DNA from: Cordylochernes scorpioides
Taxonomy: Eukaryota; Arthropoda; Arachnida; Pseudoscorpiones; Chernetidae
Direction: 5' to 3'
Assembly: GCA_030710605.1 (NCBI GenBank)
Contig: CP092880.1
Span: forward strand, 19,529,791-19,593,790
DNA length: 64,000 bases
The notes under the pieces are model-generated. The model was not told the origin of the DNA. It saw only the letters and a program-made list of their open reading frames with translations, and made no database searches. Position numbers and translations under genes: made by a program. Below, piece after piece: positions 22,791 to 33,599 of the stretch (position 1 is the stretch's first letter; each line of letters opens with the position of its first letter).

Positions 22791-22794
22791 AAAG

Positions 22795-22900
22795 TCGAAC
22801 TGCTTTTCACATGTATAGACATGTGGTGTACTTACAGTAAAAGCATTCGTCAACTTCTACCCACCATGATTATCATGGCCTGTACCACGTTTACTAAGGA
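22795..22900. repeat. Dispersed repeat shared with 38210-38315
   Basis: AAAGTCGAACTGCTTTTCAC, CTTACAGTAAAAGCA and CCACCATGATTATCATGGCC recur in reverse at 38210-38315. TGTATAGACATGTGG contains a short palindrome. Confidence 0.6.
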
Positions 22901-23199
22901 AAATAATATATATATATATGTCGTGATCAAATGGAAGGGGGCAACCGTTATACTTACAATCTCCAAGAAATAGTTCCAGCCAAGTGAGCAGCGCACCCGC
23001 GACGTACCGTAGCATTCGTCGGCGATGTCTGCCGCGTTATTTTTGTACAGTTTTTATAGATGAATGAATGTGTATATTTACATTTTAACACAAGCTTAAC
23101 ATACTTACATACTTATTCTAGCGAAAAGAAATCTACTTATATATTTGCCTTATTCTGTCTGTTTGTCTGTTTGAAGCTCACGGATGGGATTTTTCATAA

Positions 23200-23270
23200 C
23201 CATCGGTGGTTCAGTGGTAGAATGCTCGCCTGCCACGCCGGCGGCCCGGGTTCGATTCCCAGCCGATGCA
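23200..23270 (+). tRNA. tRNA-Gly(GCC)-like pseudogene
   Basis: The sequence follows animal tRNA-Gly(GCC) over its whole 71 nt, including TGGTTCAGTGGTAGAATG and GGTTCGATTCC, then a T run. Position 1 is C instead of G, the anticodon stem has GCCGG where GCGGG is expected, and one T-stem base is changed. These break pairing, so it is probably not functional. The sequence after it matches that after the copy at 41628. Confidence 0.7.
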
Positions 23271-23319
23271 TTTTTTTTTTTTACAATTTTTAAAACTCAT
23301 TTATATATTATACAAGAAT

Positions 23320-23929
23320 GACATCCACGGCGCCAATTTATAATTGTAACGAATAGTATTTGAATAAAAGCATTTAATCGGGTAAAACCCGAATGCAAGA
23401 CAAAATCACCGCGAATGTTTCTTTTTTTTAAGGCAATTTCTTTTTAAGGCAATTATCGTTATTTATCGTTAATTTTTGTTTCGATTTTATTGAAAAAAAA
23501 AACGATATGGTGCCTTTAAAAAATGATCTTTATTACTATGCAGTTTTCTATTTAGTCAATATACCTAAGTTCATGTTGCAAATGTAATTATCTTTATCGA
23601 TTTAGTAGGTGAAATGCAAAAAAAAAAAAAAATCGACATGATGAAATCTTTATGAAAATTCACATTTTTATTTTTATATTTTCAAGACACACACAGTTTG
23701 GGGCGGGACGTTTCACAAGAGAGACATCCACGGCGCCAATTTATAATTGTAACGAATAGTATTTTAATTAAAACATTTTAAAAACACACAGTTTGGAACG
23801 GGACGTTTCACAAGAGTGACATCCATGGCGCCAATTTATAATTGTAACGAATAGTATTTGAATTAAAACGTTTTTAAAATATATACGCACTCGGGTAAAA
23901 CCCGGGCGTTGCCCGGGCCATTCGTCTAG
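23320..23929 (+). mobile_element. Helitron family 2, repeated 3'-end units
   Basis: The right end has hairpin CCCGGGCGTTGCCCGGG, CCATTCGT and CTAG at 23926-23929 before T. The subterminal words CGGCGCCAATTTATAATTG and AACGAATAGTATTTGAAT occur three times (about 23330, 23735, 23830), so 3'-end units are multiplied. The 5' terminus is not evident. Confidence 0.7.
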
Positions 23930-24214
23930 TTATAGATATTTGATATTATACAAATTACAACATATATACATTTTTGAATTATATTCTCTTCTTTTTTTAA
24001 ATTTCTGAAAGACAAAACTGTTATCTTCTTAAATACAATAATGTAGTATCATGTTTGATGCACCTCTCCGTTTATACAAAATAATATCTGATGGTTTATC
24101 AAATTTATCTTCAATCATTATTGACTTAATTATAGATTATATCATCATAATATCATCATCAACTCATCGCCCTCTATCGGTTAAAATATTTTAAGCGCTA
24201 TTTTTATTTATAAA

Positions 24215-24667
24215 CTAGCGGACGTACCCGGCTTCGCCCGAGGTTTTACCCGAGTAAAGGTTTGTCTAGCGAACATTTGTTAAAACATGCCGTGTCATCC
24301 TGAATTTTGTCTTTACTAATTTTCTACATTAGAAAATCATAGTTTTATCTAGTGAACATTTTTTCCCGTGTCACATTGCCGTGTCATCCTGAGATAATCT
24401 TACTTTTGATAAATAATATTTAAGATAACAAACTTAGTGATAAGAAAACTTGTTATCATCGTCACAATGGGGGCGCTGCTTGCGAGTTAAATCTACAAAT
24501 CTGCAAATAACTCTAAGGATATTCAAGATATTCATGAAATTATTTTTCAAAAACCTTCCCGGTGATATACCTAATAATATCCCAAAATTTCATGGCGATT
24601 GGATGTATGGTTTTTGAATCTATAGAGTACAGACAAACAGACAGACATTCAATTATATATATATAGA
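24215..24667 (-). mobile_element. Helitron family 1 variant, complete, 453 bp
   Basis: It runs from CTAG (reversed, 24215-24218, after A) through hairpin CGGGCGAAGCCGGG to the 5' end TCTATATATATATAATTG at 24667 before T. These are the expected ends and the A/T target. It is non-coding and shares its body with the fragment at 3521-3857. Confidence 0.85.
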
Positions 24668-24726
24668 TATATTTATGAAAATTCGAAGCTATTATAGACG
24701 CGTATGATTCTTTTAAAAAATTAAAG

Positions 24727-24836
24727 CAATATCTACTGTCCTTACTGCAATGGAAAAATTAATGGGAGGGCCTGGCTCATCAGTGGTGAACCCTCCCATT
24801 ATTTTTTTCCATTGCAGTAAGGGCAGTAGAATTTGT
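24727..24836. repeat. Compact foldback MITE (TCAGTGGTGAA family)
   Basis: TCTACTGTCCTTACTGCAAT at the left pairs with ATTGCAGTAAGGGCAGTAGA at the right, and AATGGGAGGG pairs with CCCTCCCATT, leaving a small loop around CTCATCAGTGGTGAA. It is the shortest complete copy here. Confidence 0.75.
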
Positions 24837-24874
24837 TTTAATGCGCTAATGCATCATGATATAAATCTATCAAC

Positions 24875-25130
24875 ATATATAGTCACGACCGTCTTTCCAC
24901 CGTCAATCGTGTCACGGATGCGCGCGCATCATCATTATGATCATTATCATTATCTAATGATAATAATAATAATAATTATTATTATATTATTATTATTATT
25001 ATTAATTAATCCCTATATATAGTCACGACCGTCATGGGCCGGCTGGCCGGCCGGCCGGTTCTGTCACGGATGCGCGCGCATCATCATTATGATCATTATC
25101 ATTATCTAATGATAATAATAATAATAATAA
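24875..25130. repeat. Two Helitron family 2 5' ends with TAA microsatellite
   Basis: ATATATAGTCACGACCGTC, GTCACGGATGCGCGCGCATC and TTATGATCATTATCATTATC occur twice (about 24880 and 25015), each followed by a (TAA)n or (TTA)n run. The second copy has GGCCGGCCGGCCGG after GTCATG. The right-hand TAA run is the insertion site of the Dong-like element. Confidence 0.7.
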
Positions 25131-28100
25131 AATTTATTTTCCAAAAGGTTACAAGTTTTTCTCTAAAAAGTGTAGCGAATGGTCAGTCTATTTACATATT
25201 TTTATTTACAACTTCAATAAATGACAACAGTAAAAGTAAACAAAGATATTTACATTTGCTATCATGACTCCTGGTCAGTGCTGTGGCCCTTGCCGTTATG
25301 GTCCCCTGATGTCCTGCAGCTCTCCAGCAGTCTTTCTATGGCCTCTACTAGTGGCTCCTCGATAAGATGGTCCCCTGGCCTTGATCCATTCTTGTCTGTC
25401 AGGTCTCCTGTCATCTGCTCTAGGTCGTTCTCCTGGATCTCTTCTATGGTCGTCGTATCCCTGTGCTCCATGTCCGGTGTTCCACCTTCCTCGTCATCAC
25501 ATGCCAGCTCACTACATCGTTCCAACAATCTATCCATGGCTTCCATTTCTTTATTTCTCTGTAACTTATCGTAAGGTTCATTCTTCTTTTCTGTTGAGAT
25601 AATTTCCATCGTCTTTTTTAGCACCAGGGATTGAATATATGCAAAGTCCCTTTTTCTTATGTTTATTTCCTTCCTGTATTGTTTGTTATATTTGGTTACT
25701 ATTCCATCCCATGTTAAGACTATCGGCACTACTTTTACGGGCATTTTTTCAGTTTGGGCCATTTCCCTCGCCAGTAGCTGGTATTTTCTTTTCTTTGTCA
25801 GCTCCGTAGTTTGGATATTGTCTTGGGAGGTAACCCCTATCTCTATGATTGTTATGTCTTTTTTTATTTTGTCATATACTATTATATCAGGTTTGTTAGC
25901 TCTGATATTGATATCGCTTATCATTGGCAGGTCCGTTATTATCTTGGCGTATGAATTTTCAATCTTAGTCGTTATTTTGTAGAGCTTTATCTTCTTGTTC
26001 TCTGTGAAATTATATTTTGTTGCCAAGTTGAAGTGGACGCATCTCACCACTTCATTATGCCTCTCAGTGTAGTCGTAAGGAAGCAATCTTCCACAGTTTG
26101 TAGCAAGGTGGTCCACCGTCCTCTGTACCTTTTCACAGTGAGGGCATTTCAGGTTCTTATCCTTCGGGAACACGTTTCTATCTTGTATGAACATGTAGAA
26201 TCCTTCATTTTGTGGTGTGTTGTTTCCCGTTTTGAGCCACTGTGAGGATTCTATCATGTCCAATAGCGGTTGGTCTTCATTTTTAAAGAATGTTCTGTGG
26301 ATTATTTTCTGGCCAATGATTTCTCTTAGATTTTCAATCTGTTTTTCTTTCAGAGTTTTCATTGTGATGTTTTGGGCTTCTATTTTGTACTTGTTTTCTA
26401 TAATTAGTTGGATGTGCGTGAGCATTGTGTTTTCGCCCTGTTCACACGCTTTAATGGCTTCCTTTCTTTTTGTTGTCTCCCCCCCAAATATATACTTGTA
26501 GAGGCTTAGCAGAATTCTTTCGTTTTTTTGGACCAAGTTCACCAATCCTCTTCCCATTTCTTCGCGTTGAAGATATAATCTTTCTTTATTTGCTGGCTTA
26601 AGATGGATTTTGAATTTGCTCAGCGTTGTTCTCACCTTTTGGTCCAACATTTCTAGTTCTCGCTCACTAAACTCCACGATTCCAACGTAGTAGTTTATGA
26701 GCGAGAGCGAAAATTCGTTGAAAGCAGCGAAGAGGTTTTTAGCGTTCAGCTTGGTTTCCGCTAAAGATTCCATTCTGGATACTATTTCTCTTTTTATTCT
26801 CTCTTTATTTTCTGGGACGACTGCGCTGGTGTTATCCTCTAGAACACCTAAATATTTATACGTTTCTTTTTCTGCCAGTGTCCCAAATTCCTGAATTTCT
26901 GTGGAGTTTGTCGCTGTTTTTGTCGGGTTGATTTTGAAGCCTATATTATTCAAAAGCTGAGTTGTCTTGTTCGCTAAGAGCTCAAGATCCTTGTCGCTAT
27001 AGGAAAATATTTTTATGTCGTCTATAAACAATAGGTGATTTATTTTAATTTTTTCCTCTCTCACTCTCATCTCCACTTGGGGACTGTCTTCTTTGTTGAG
27101 CTCCCTTGTTATCGGCTCGAGGCACATGACGAAGAATAGAGGTGATAGCCCATCTCCCTGCAATATTCCTCTTTCTATTTTCACTGTTTTGAGGCACTGC
27201 TTGCCATAGTACAACTGTGCTTGCCATTTGTCTAGGGCAATTTTTGCGAATTGTTGAATTTCTTTTGGAACTCTTGATGTTTCCAATATCTTGAGCAAGT
27301 ATTTGTGGTCGATGCTGTCAAAAGCTTTCGCTATGTCGATCCACATGGTTTTCAGTTTATTTGCGTGTTCTTTGCATATAGCTTTGTTTAATAAGACCTG
27401 TTCCTTGGCGCCTTGAGTTCGCTGCGTCGTTCCTATCTGATTGATAGACAGATATCGTTCCTTATCTATGTATTTGTTCAGCTTTCTAGATAATATCCGC
27501 GTGATTAATTTGTACAGGTTGCTCATGCAACTTATGGGGCGGTAGTTGCTGGGGGTGTTCTCTCCTCCTTTAGGAAACAAGAAGGTTTTTGCAGTAAACA
27601 TCCAATCTGGAATTGTTTCTGGATTCCTTATAGCTTGAACAACGGCTTTATATAGATCTTCGTGTAGCGGGGTCAATTTTTTAATAAAGAAATTATAAAT
27701 TTTATCTATACCGCCTGCTTTCCAATTTGGCAAATTTTTCAATGTTTCCTCGAATTCTTCTTTTGTTATTTCTATTTGCTCGATAGGTTTGTTTGTTTTC
27801 TCAATATTCTGGATGAGGTATTCCGGAATATCGAGGTCTTGATTCTTCGCCCAAGTTTTGGACCAGAAATTTGTTAAATCTTCTTCATTAATGGGGCCTT
27901 CATTTGCTTTTTGTGGCTTTAATTTTCTGTAAAATGCTCCCCTATTCAGTTCAAACATATAATTTGTCTTATTAAATTCACTTCTTTTTTCCGATACCTC
28001 TATTCTTTTCTGTATTACTTTTATTTCTTGGTTTATTTTTTCTTGAACTATTTTTAAATCTGATATTTTCCTGGGGTCGCTTCTATATTTCTTGGCTACT

Positions 28101-29450
28101 TGTTTTACCATGTGGTTTTCTTTGCTGTTCATTTTTCCAGTTTCTATTCGTTTTTCAATTATTTTCATCATATTTTCTTTCTCTTGGATTGATTTGTTCA
28201 ATGGATATTTCCAGTCCCCCGCTCTTTGCGGCTTTTTGGTTAACTGTTCATATGCCATTTGCGCTGCATAAATAATTTTGCTGATTTTTTCCAAGTTCAG
28301 ATTCCCCATTAGGTTTTCCTCAAAGTAATTGTTAATTTCCTCTAGAATATGCTTTTTATATTTTACGTATGGGATTTTGAACGTCGATGTCCACTCATTA
28401 ACTGGTTTGTTCGAGCATTCTTCTGTCGCTTTCTCCATTGCCCTTGTTACTCTCAGCCGCAATTCTATGTTTACTGGGTTATCGCTGTTTGCCTCTTCAT
28501 TTGTTTCTTTTTCCTTATCTGGTTGGCTTACTAGTTCTGATGAATCCCTATCTTCCCTTTCGTTTGTTCTCTCACCTTCCTCTTGGCCTATTTGGTTATT
28601 GGTGATTTCACTATCGCAAGTTCTACTGTCACTGGTTTGCTCGCCGTTGTCTGGAGCATTTGAGGTACTTTCTCTTTCGTCTTCTTCCTGACTTTGGCTT
28701 ACAACAGGTGCAGATCCGTTGGATGTCCCTCTGTATTCATTGACGATATCTATGTATCTTTCGTCCTTGATAAGCTTGTAAACCTTTATTCTTAGAGTAC
28801 CAAGATTTATTGCGCGTCCAAATCGGCTTTTTCGGTATTCTTCTTGGATTTTAGGCCAAGAATTTCTTCCTGCCCTTCCCTTTCTATCGGCATATTTATA
28901 AAATGATTGGATAAGAAAGATATTCTCACTTCTCTCTATATCTTCATCTGACTGGCTGGAGTGACCATTCTGCCTCCAAGTTAATGTAGGATTCAAGTTG
29001 ATATTTTCTTGAAGGTTGTTTTCAGCCATTCACAATCTGATAAAGAAGAAAAATGGAAATAAATTTCACACACACAAATCCTACCAACATGAACAAAAAA
29101 AAAATCGCAAAATAAAATAAGGCTTAACAATACTATCACGTTTAAAAATTGTTTAATATCAAAAATAATCTTACGCCTTTAAAATAGTTTTGAATTTTGA
29201 TAACAGATGGCGCGCTAGTGCATCATACTATCACGTTTGTAAAAGCACGTGTTTGCAACTTTCTAAGACACTAATTGATCAAATTTTTGAAATTTCTCAT
29301 TTTTTGATACAGATTTTTACCTTGCCCTTTACTATTTCGAAAATGCTTGTTTTTAATATTGAAAAATTATCACTTTGGCGCTATTTTTGATCAATTTTCA
29401 GGTTTTTTTGGGAGAGGGAAAAAAACGTGTTTACACTTACCCACGTCGTG
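25131..29450 (-). mobile_element. Dong/R4-like non-LTR retrotransposon inserted in (TAA)n
   Basis: About 4.3 kb lies between a TAA run at 25108-25130 and another at 29450-29515. The element carries one long open frame on the minus strand, a 5' leader of about 420 bp and a 3' region of about 130 bp. Dong elements of the R4 clade are known to insert into TAA repeats, which fits both flanks. It appears complete. Confidence 0.8.
25262..29029 (-). CDS. Dong/R4-like RT with restriction-like endonuclease
   Basis: An intact 1255-codon frame. A basic segment near residues 30-80 may bind nucleic acid, followed by a Glu/Ser-rich linker. The RT domain spans about 400-720: NWKAGGIDKIYNFF, SNYRPISCMSNLYKLI, MWIDIAKAFDSIDHKYL with the first Asp, GILQGDGLSPLFF, and the catalytic box LLFIDDIKIF at about 667 (FIDD where many RTs have YADD; R4/Dong-type elements often have MDD). 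The CCHC motif CPHCEKVQRTVDHLATNC is at about 960. The endonuclease motif KPDIIVYD (about 1045), IIEIGVTS and KKRKYQ follow, as in PD-(D/E)XK nucleases. The protein would nick target DNA and prime reverse transcription from the nick. No broken motif was seen, so it could be active. Confidence 0.9.
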   Translation of the reverse strand: MAENNLQENINLNPTLTWRQNGHSSQSDEDIERSENIFLIQSFYKYADRKGRAGRNSWPKIQEEYRKSRFGRAINLGTLRIKVYKLIKDERYIDIVNEYRGTSNGSAPVVSQSQEEDERESTSNAPDNGEQTSDSRTCDSEITNNQIGQEEGERTNEREDRDSSELVSQPDKEKETNEEANSDNPVNIELRLRVTRAMEKATEECSNKPVNEWTSTFKIPYVKYKKHILEEINNYFEENLMGNLNLEKISKIIYAAQMAYEQLTKKPQRAGDWKYPLNKSIQEKENMMKIIEKRIETGKMNSKENHMVKQVAKKYRSDPRKISDLKIVQEKINQEIKVIQKRIEVSEKRSEFNKTNYMFELNRGAFYRKLKPQKANEGPINEEDLTNFWSKTWAKNQDLDIPEYLIQNIEKTNKPIEQIEITKEEFEETLKNLPNWKAGGIDKIYNFFIKKLTPLHEDLYKAVVQAIRNPETIPDWMFTAKTFLFPKGGENTPSNYRPISCMSNLYKLITRILSRKLNKYIDKERYLSINQIGTTQRTQGAKEQVLLNKAICKEHANKLKTMWIDIAKAFDSIDHKYLLKILETSRVPKEIQQFAKIALDKWQAQLYYGKQCLKTVKIERGILQGDGLSPLFFVMCLEPITRELNKEDSPQVEMRVREEKIKINHLLFIDDIKIFSYSDKDLELLANKTTQLLNNIGFKINPTKTATNSTEIQEFGTLAEKETYKYLGVLEDNTSAVVPENKERIKREIVSRMESLAETKLNAKNLFAAFNEFSLSLINYYVGIVEFSERELEMLDQKVRTTLSKFKIHLKPANKERLYLQREEMGRGLVNLVQKNERILLSLYKYIFGGETTKRKEAIKACEQGENTMLTHIQLIIENKYKIEAQNITMKTLKEKQIENLREIIGQKIIHRTFFKNEDQPLLDMIESSQWLKTGNNTPQNEGFYMFIQDRNVFPKDKNLKCPHCEKVQRTVDHLATNCGRLLPYDYTERHNEVVRCVHFNLATKYNFTENKKIKLYKITTKIENSYAKIITDLPMISDINIRANKPDIIVYDKIKKDITIIEIGVTSQDNIQTTELTKKRKYQLLAREMAQTEKMPVKVVPIVLTWDGIVTKYNKQYRKEINIRKRDFAYIQSLVLKKTMEIISTEKKNEPYDKLQRNKEMEAMDRLLERCSELACDDEEGGTPDMEHRDTTTIEEIQENDLEQMTGDLTDKNGSRPGDHLIEEPLVEAIERLLESCRTSGDHNGKGHSTDQES

Positions 29451-29930
29451 ATGATGATAATAATAATAATAATAATAATAATCATTATTATTATTATTAT
29501 ATTATTATTATTATTAACATATATAGTCACGACCGTCATGGGCCGGTTATGTCACGGATGCGCGCGCACAGGGAGGTCACGTGCTCGCCGGCAGCCAACG
29601 GGCGCACGCCGCCGGCATTACGTCATCAACATATATAGTCACGACCGTCATGGGCGGGCGGGCGGGCCGGCCGGCCGGCCGGCCGGTTCTGTCACGGATG
29701 CGCGCGCATCATCATTATGATCATTATCATTATCCAAATAATTTGGATTATAGATTAGAAGGTAATAAGACCAAATCTACTGATAAGGTACAATTTGGAA
29801 TATAGATTAGAAGCAGAAGGTAATAAGACCAAATCTAATGATAAGGTACAATTTGGATTATCAACATATATAGTCACGACCTTCCTCATCGCTGTCACGG
29901 ATGCGCGCGCATCATCATTAGTATAATATA
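29450..29930. repeat. Microsatellite and several Helitron family 2 5' ends with CCGG runs
   Basis: A (TAA)n/(TTA)n block is followed by three copies of ATATATAGTCACGAC (about 29520, 29633, 29868). The copy at 29640 carries GGGCGGGCGGGCCGG plus repeated CCGG. A block of about 60 bp with GGTAATAAGACCAAATCTA is present twice at 29745-29860. Confidence 0.7.
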
Positions 29931-30183
29931 AAAAGCCAACAATGAAGAATGAATGTAAGATAAAAAGCCAACAATGAAGAGTAAATGTGATATAAAAAGC
30001 CAACAATGAAGATTGATTGTAAGATAAAAAGCCAACAATGAAGAGTGAATGTAATATAAAAAGCCAACAATGAAGAATAAATGTAAGATAAAAAGCCAAC
30101 AATGAAGAATGAATGTAAGATAAAAAGCCAACAATAAAGAGTAAATGTAATATAAAAAGCCAACAATGAAGAATAAATGTAAG
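29931..30183 (-). repeat. Minisatellite, about 30-bp unit, left part of a split array
   Basis: About eight copies of AAAAAGCCAACAATGAAGA plus variable GTGAATGTAATAT. The array is interrupted by a LINE and resumes at 32116. Confidence 0.9.
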
Positions 30184-30390
30184 ATTTATTTATTTATTTA
30201 TTATTTATTTATTAACATCATGAAACGCGATGTCCCAAACTCAGGGACATTTGCGTCGATATCTCTCTCTACATCACAACAAATCGGCTATATACAATCC
30301 TGTTCAATTCATTATTTTACATAATTAACCAAAAAAAAAATGTCCGAAGAGAAAAACAAACAACAAAGCAAACATCGCAATCTTTTCCTT

Positions 30391-31758
30391 CTAAGTTTCC
30401 CTCTCCCTTTTCCATTTCAAAAGAAAGTTGTAAATAAATTTGCAAAATTGATCAAAACTTTTACACCTCTCTTTATCGTCTACAAATTCATCAAGCTGTC
30501 CAATACGACCAAACTTGTTTTCCTTATAAACCCGGAAAATTGGGCAATTCATTAGTAGATGTTTCGAGTCCTGAATTTCACCTCCGCAGAAGCATCCAGG
30601 TTCCTTCACCGCGCCGATAGTTGACAAAAATTTCCCAAAATTACCATGATCTGTAATGAATTGGATATTATAAAAATTTGGTCGGAAAAATCTTGGGATT
30701 CCAGACACGAAAAAGCTTCTGAAAATTTCATTAGTATTATCAAAAATTTCTTTCATTTTTGCGTGTAAGAATGATTTGACTATACTTGGAGCATGGGATT
30801 CGTAAGCAATTAGATCTTCAGTGGACAGATGAGCTAGATCATATTTGATTATTCTAGATTCTATATAGTCTGTTAGGAGTGGAATTTTTGCCAGACTATG
30901 CACACAGTTTGATGAAGTAGTTTTATATGCTCTGACTGCCCATAAAATGATCTGGTACTGCATGGAATTCAGTTTTTGTTTAGAACGATTGTTTAAATAT
31001 TTAAACCAAATTTCTGATCCGTATGTAAGTACAGGCCTTATTATTGTTTTATATAAAGTTAACCTTTTTTGAGTATCTAAACCCCACATATTGCCGCTTA
31101 GTGAACATAATAGATTTTTCATACGCCCTGCCTTACACAGAATATCATTTACATGCGGAGTAAAGTTAACTTTATTTTTCCATTTGTGATTTGAAAATTT
31201 CATTCCCAGAATTTTTACTTGCTTGACCGGCCTAATTATATTGTTATTAACCTTAATAGGTATTTTTTCTCTGTTATGCAGGTATAGCAAATTAGTTTTC
31301 TCTGTACTGATCGTTAATTTATTTCTATTACACCATTGGATCACATAATTTAAGATGTATTCACTTGCGGTTTTTAGTCCTTCAATAGTCTTATCCCAGC
31401 AAATTATTGTAACGTCGTCTGCATAACATATAATATCTGCATTCATTGATTCAAAATTTATCAACAAATCATTTAGCAAAATATTCCATAGAAGTGGTGA
31501 TAAAGGTCCACCCTGTGGACATCCTTTAGTTAGTTTCTTATAAAAAGTTTCTGATTCGTATGTAAATTTCACCTCCCTTTCATTATTCAAATAAGATTTT
31601 ATGATCCGTATTAAATCTGAGGGAACATTATCATTATCCATTCGTTTTATAATCGCAGGCCACCATGCATTGTCGAATGCACCAGCTATATCTATAGCTA
31701 TCAAGGAAGTCAATTCTTTTTGTTTATGTTTCAATATAGTTTCTATAATTTTTTCCAT
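30391..31758 (-). pseudogene. LINE reverse transcriptase, main part
   Basis: This 455-codon frame begins just after an insertion, so its first Met is an internal residue. It has AIDIAGAFDNAWWPAII with the first catalytic Asp, KGCPQGGPLSPLLWNILL, the box ICYADDVTI at about residue 108, and the thumb region. Near the C-terminus is the zinc motif CFCGGEIQDSKHLLMNC typical of R1, jockey and I group elements. Upstream RT residues (GYYPDEWKKSFLKIIPKPGK, SYRPISLTSNLSKTFENIIK, SRQHGFMKSRSTITG) are at 31886-32115. The protein is broken by the insertion and lacks the endonuclease part. Confidence 0.85.
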
Positions 31759-31767
31759 TCCTGTAAT

Positions 31768-31874
31768 ATCGAAAAGATAGCGGTTGCCTGGCCGGCATTC
31801 ATATTTATATAAAAATAGACACTTTATATAAAAAAAAACTCCAACTGGCCGAAGTGTCTATTTTTATATAAATA
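31768..31874. mobile_element. Short foldback insertion with 11-bp target duplication
   Basis: ATTCCTGTAAT flanks it at 31757-31767 and 31875-31885, and joining the flanks restores the LINE frame. The insert has inverted words ATAAAAATAGACACTT and AAGTGTCTATTTTTAT and the phrase AACTCCAACTGGCCGAAG found in the hammerhead foldbacks at 53650 and 63130. It is a deleted copy of that family without the ribozyme core. Confidence 0.8.
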
Positions 31875-32115
31875 ATTCCTGTAATAGTTGATCTAGATTT
31901 CATAAAGCCGTGCTGCCTTGAGCTCATTAGATTATTTTCTATATAATAGTTACTTAATTTATTTTTTATTATATTCTCAAATGTTTTAGAGAGATTAGAT
32001 GTCAATGATATAGGTCTATAACTTTTATTTACTTCATAATTCGTTTTGCCTGGTTTTGGAATTATTTTTAAGAATGATTTTTTCCATTCATCCGGATAGT
32101 ATCCCATTTCTATAC

Positions 32116-32488
32116 ATTTAAGCCAACAATGAAGAGTAAATATAATATAAAAAGCCAACAATGAAGAATAAATGTAAGATAAAAAGCCAACAATGTACAG
32201 TAAATATAATATAAAAAGCCAACAATGAAGAGTGAATGTAAGATAAAAAGCCAACAATGAAGAGTAAATGTAATATAAAAAGCCAACAGAGTGAATGTAA
32301 GATAAAAAGCCAACAATAAATAGTAAATGTAATATAAAAAGCCAACAATGAAGAATGAATGTAAGATAAAAAGCCAACAATGAAGAGTAAATATAATATA
32401 AAAAGCCAACAATGAAGAGTGAATGTAAGATAAAAAGCCAACAATGAAGAGTAAATATAATAAAAAAGCCAACAATGAAGAATAAATC
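32116..32488 (-). repeat. Minisatellite, right part of the split array
   Basis: About a dozen units of the family of 29931-30183. It ends exactly where a Helitron 5' terminus (TCTCTATATATATAAAAATG) begins. Confidence 0.9.
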
Positions 32489-33012
32489 TCTATATATATA
32501 AAAATGAATGTTTGTATGTTTGTCTGTTTGTATGTTTGTTTGCATGTCCGGTATACAAATTCGCAGTAGTTCACTAATTCAAACCAAAATGTCCATACAT
32601 AGGTAAAAAAAAAAACGGGGAAGACGATAGGCTATTTTAAAAAATATATAAATCAATTATTAAAACTATATATTTTTAGTCAGAAAATGATGATGACGAT
32701 ATTGCTGTATCATGTTTGATTATCAGATACAAAATTATATCGGGAAAAAATTCCAAAAAGCAGAGATCACGGGTGAAACCAGTTCATTATTTTGTAAGCA
32801 GGAACAAAATTCTAACAGAAAAACATTCATTCGAGCAGAAAACAAAAGCCAGATCATCTTTCTATAAAAATATCGCTTCTCAGACACAAAGTTTGCAGCG
32901 GGACGTTTCACAAGTGTGACATCCACGGCGCCAATTTATAATTGTAACGAATAGTATTTGAATAAAAACATTTAATCGGGTAAAACCCGGGCGTTGCCCG
33001 GGTCATTCGTCA
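32489..33012 (+). mobile_element. Helitron, family 3-type 5' end with family 2-type 3' end
   Basis: The 5' part (TATGTTTGTTTGCATGTCCG, ACTAATTCAAACCAAAATG) matches the complete family 3 element at 55949-56307. The 3' part (CGGGACGTTTCACAAG, CGGCGCCAATTTATAATTG, hairpin CCCGGGCGTTGCCCGGG, TCATTCGTC) matches family 2. The final CTAG is lost, and the next family 2 unit starts at once. Confidence 0.65.
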
Positions 33013-33548
33013 TTAATATATAGTCACGACTGTCTTTCCTCAATTCCTCATCGCTGTCACGGATGCGCGCGCATCATCATTATGATCATTATCTTCTATA
33101 GAAGCTTCTATCTTTATAATTATGTATATTTACAAAAAGTCAATTCGCTCGCGCCTCTAGCGGTGAAAATGAGGGGTAATACCAGCTGACCTAATGTACA
33201 TGTAAAGTTTGGAGCGGGACGTTTCACAAGAGTGACATCCACGGTTCCAATTTATAATTGTAACAAATAGTATTTGAATAAAAACATTCAATCGGGTAAA
33301 ACACGGGCGTTGCCCGGGTCATTCGTCTAGTCCCTATATATAGTCACGACCGTCATGGGCCGGCCGGCCGGTTCTGTCACGGATGCGCGCGCATCATCAT
33401 TATGATCATTATCATTATCTAATGATAATAATAATGATAATAATAATAATTATTATTATCAACATATATAGTCACGACCGTCATAGGCCGGCCGGTTCTG
33501 TCACGGATGTGCGCGCATCAACATTATGATCATTATCATTATCTAATG

Positions 33549-33583
<35 letters not shown>

Positions 33584-33599
33584 TATATTATTATTATTA

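Larger units (their letters stand above)
30184..32115 (-). mobile_element. 5'-truncated R1/jockey-group LINE inserted in the minisatellite
   Basis: The minus-strand element ends in a 3' tail of TAAA units (30184-30215) and begins abruptly at about 32115 inside the RT domain. Minisatellite units flank both sides, so the LINE landed within the array. A 107-bp foldback interrupts it at 31768-31874. Confidence 0.8.

Noticed and set aside
25034-25070. CpG island or promoter at the GGCCGGCCGG runs
   Set aside because: The runs are variable-length simple repeats inside Helitron 5' ends and recur without any gene downstream.
24750-25267. Frames with long Ile or Leu runs (also at 29427-29720 and 33507-33866)
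   Set aside because: These are translations of (TAA)n/(TTA)n microsatellites next to Helitron ends.
29931-32488. CRISPR-like regular repeats
   Set aside because: The units are contiguous without unique spacers, and the context is an animal genome; it is a minisatellite.
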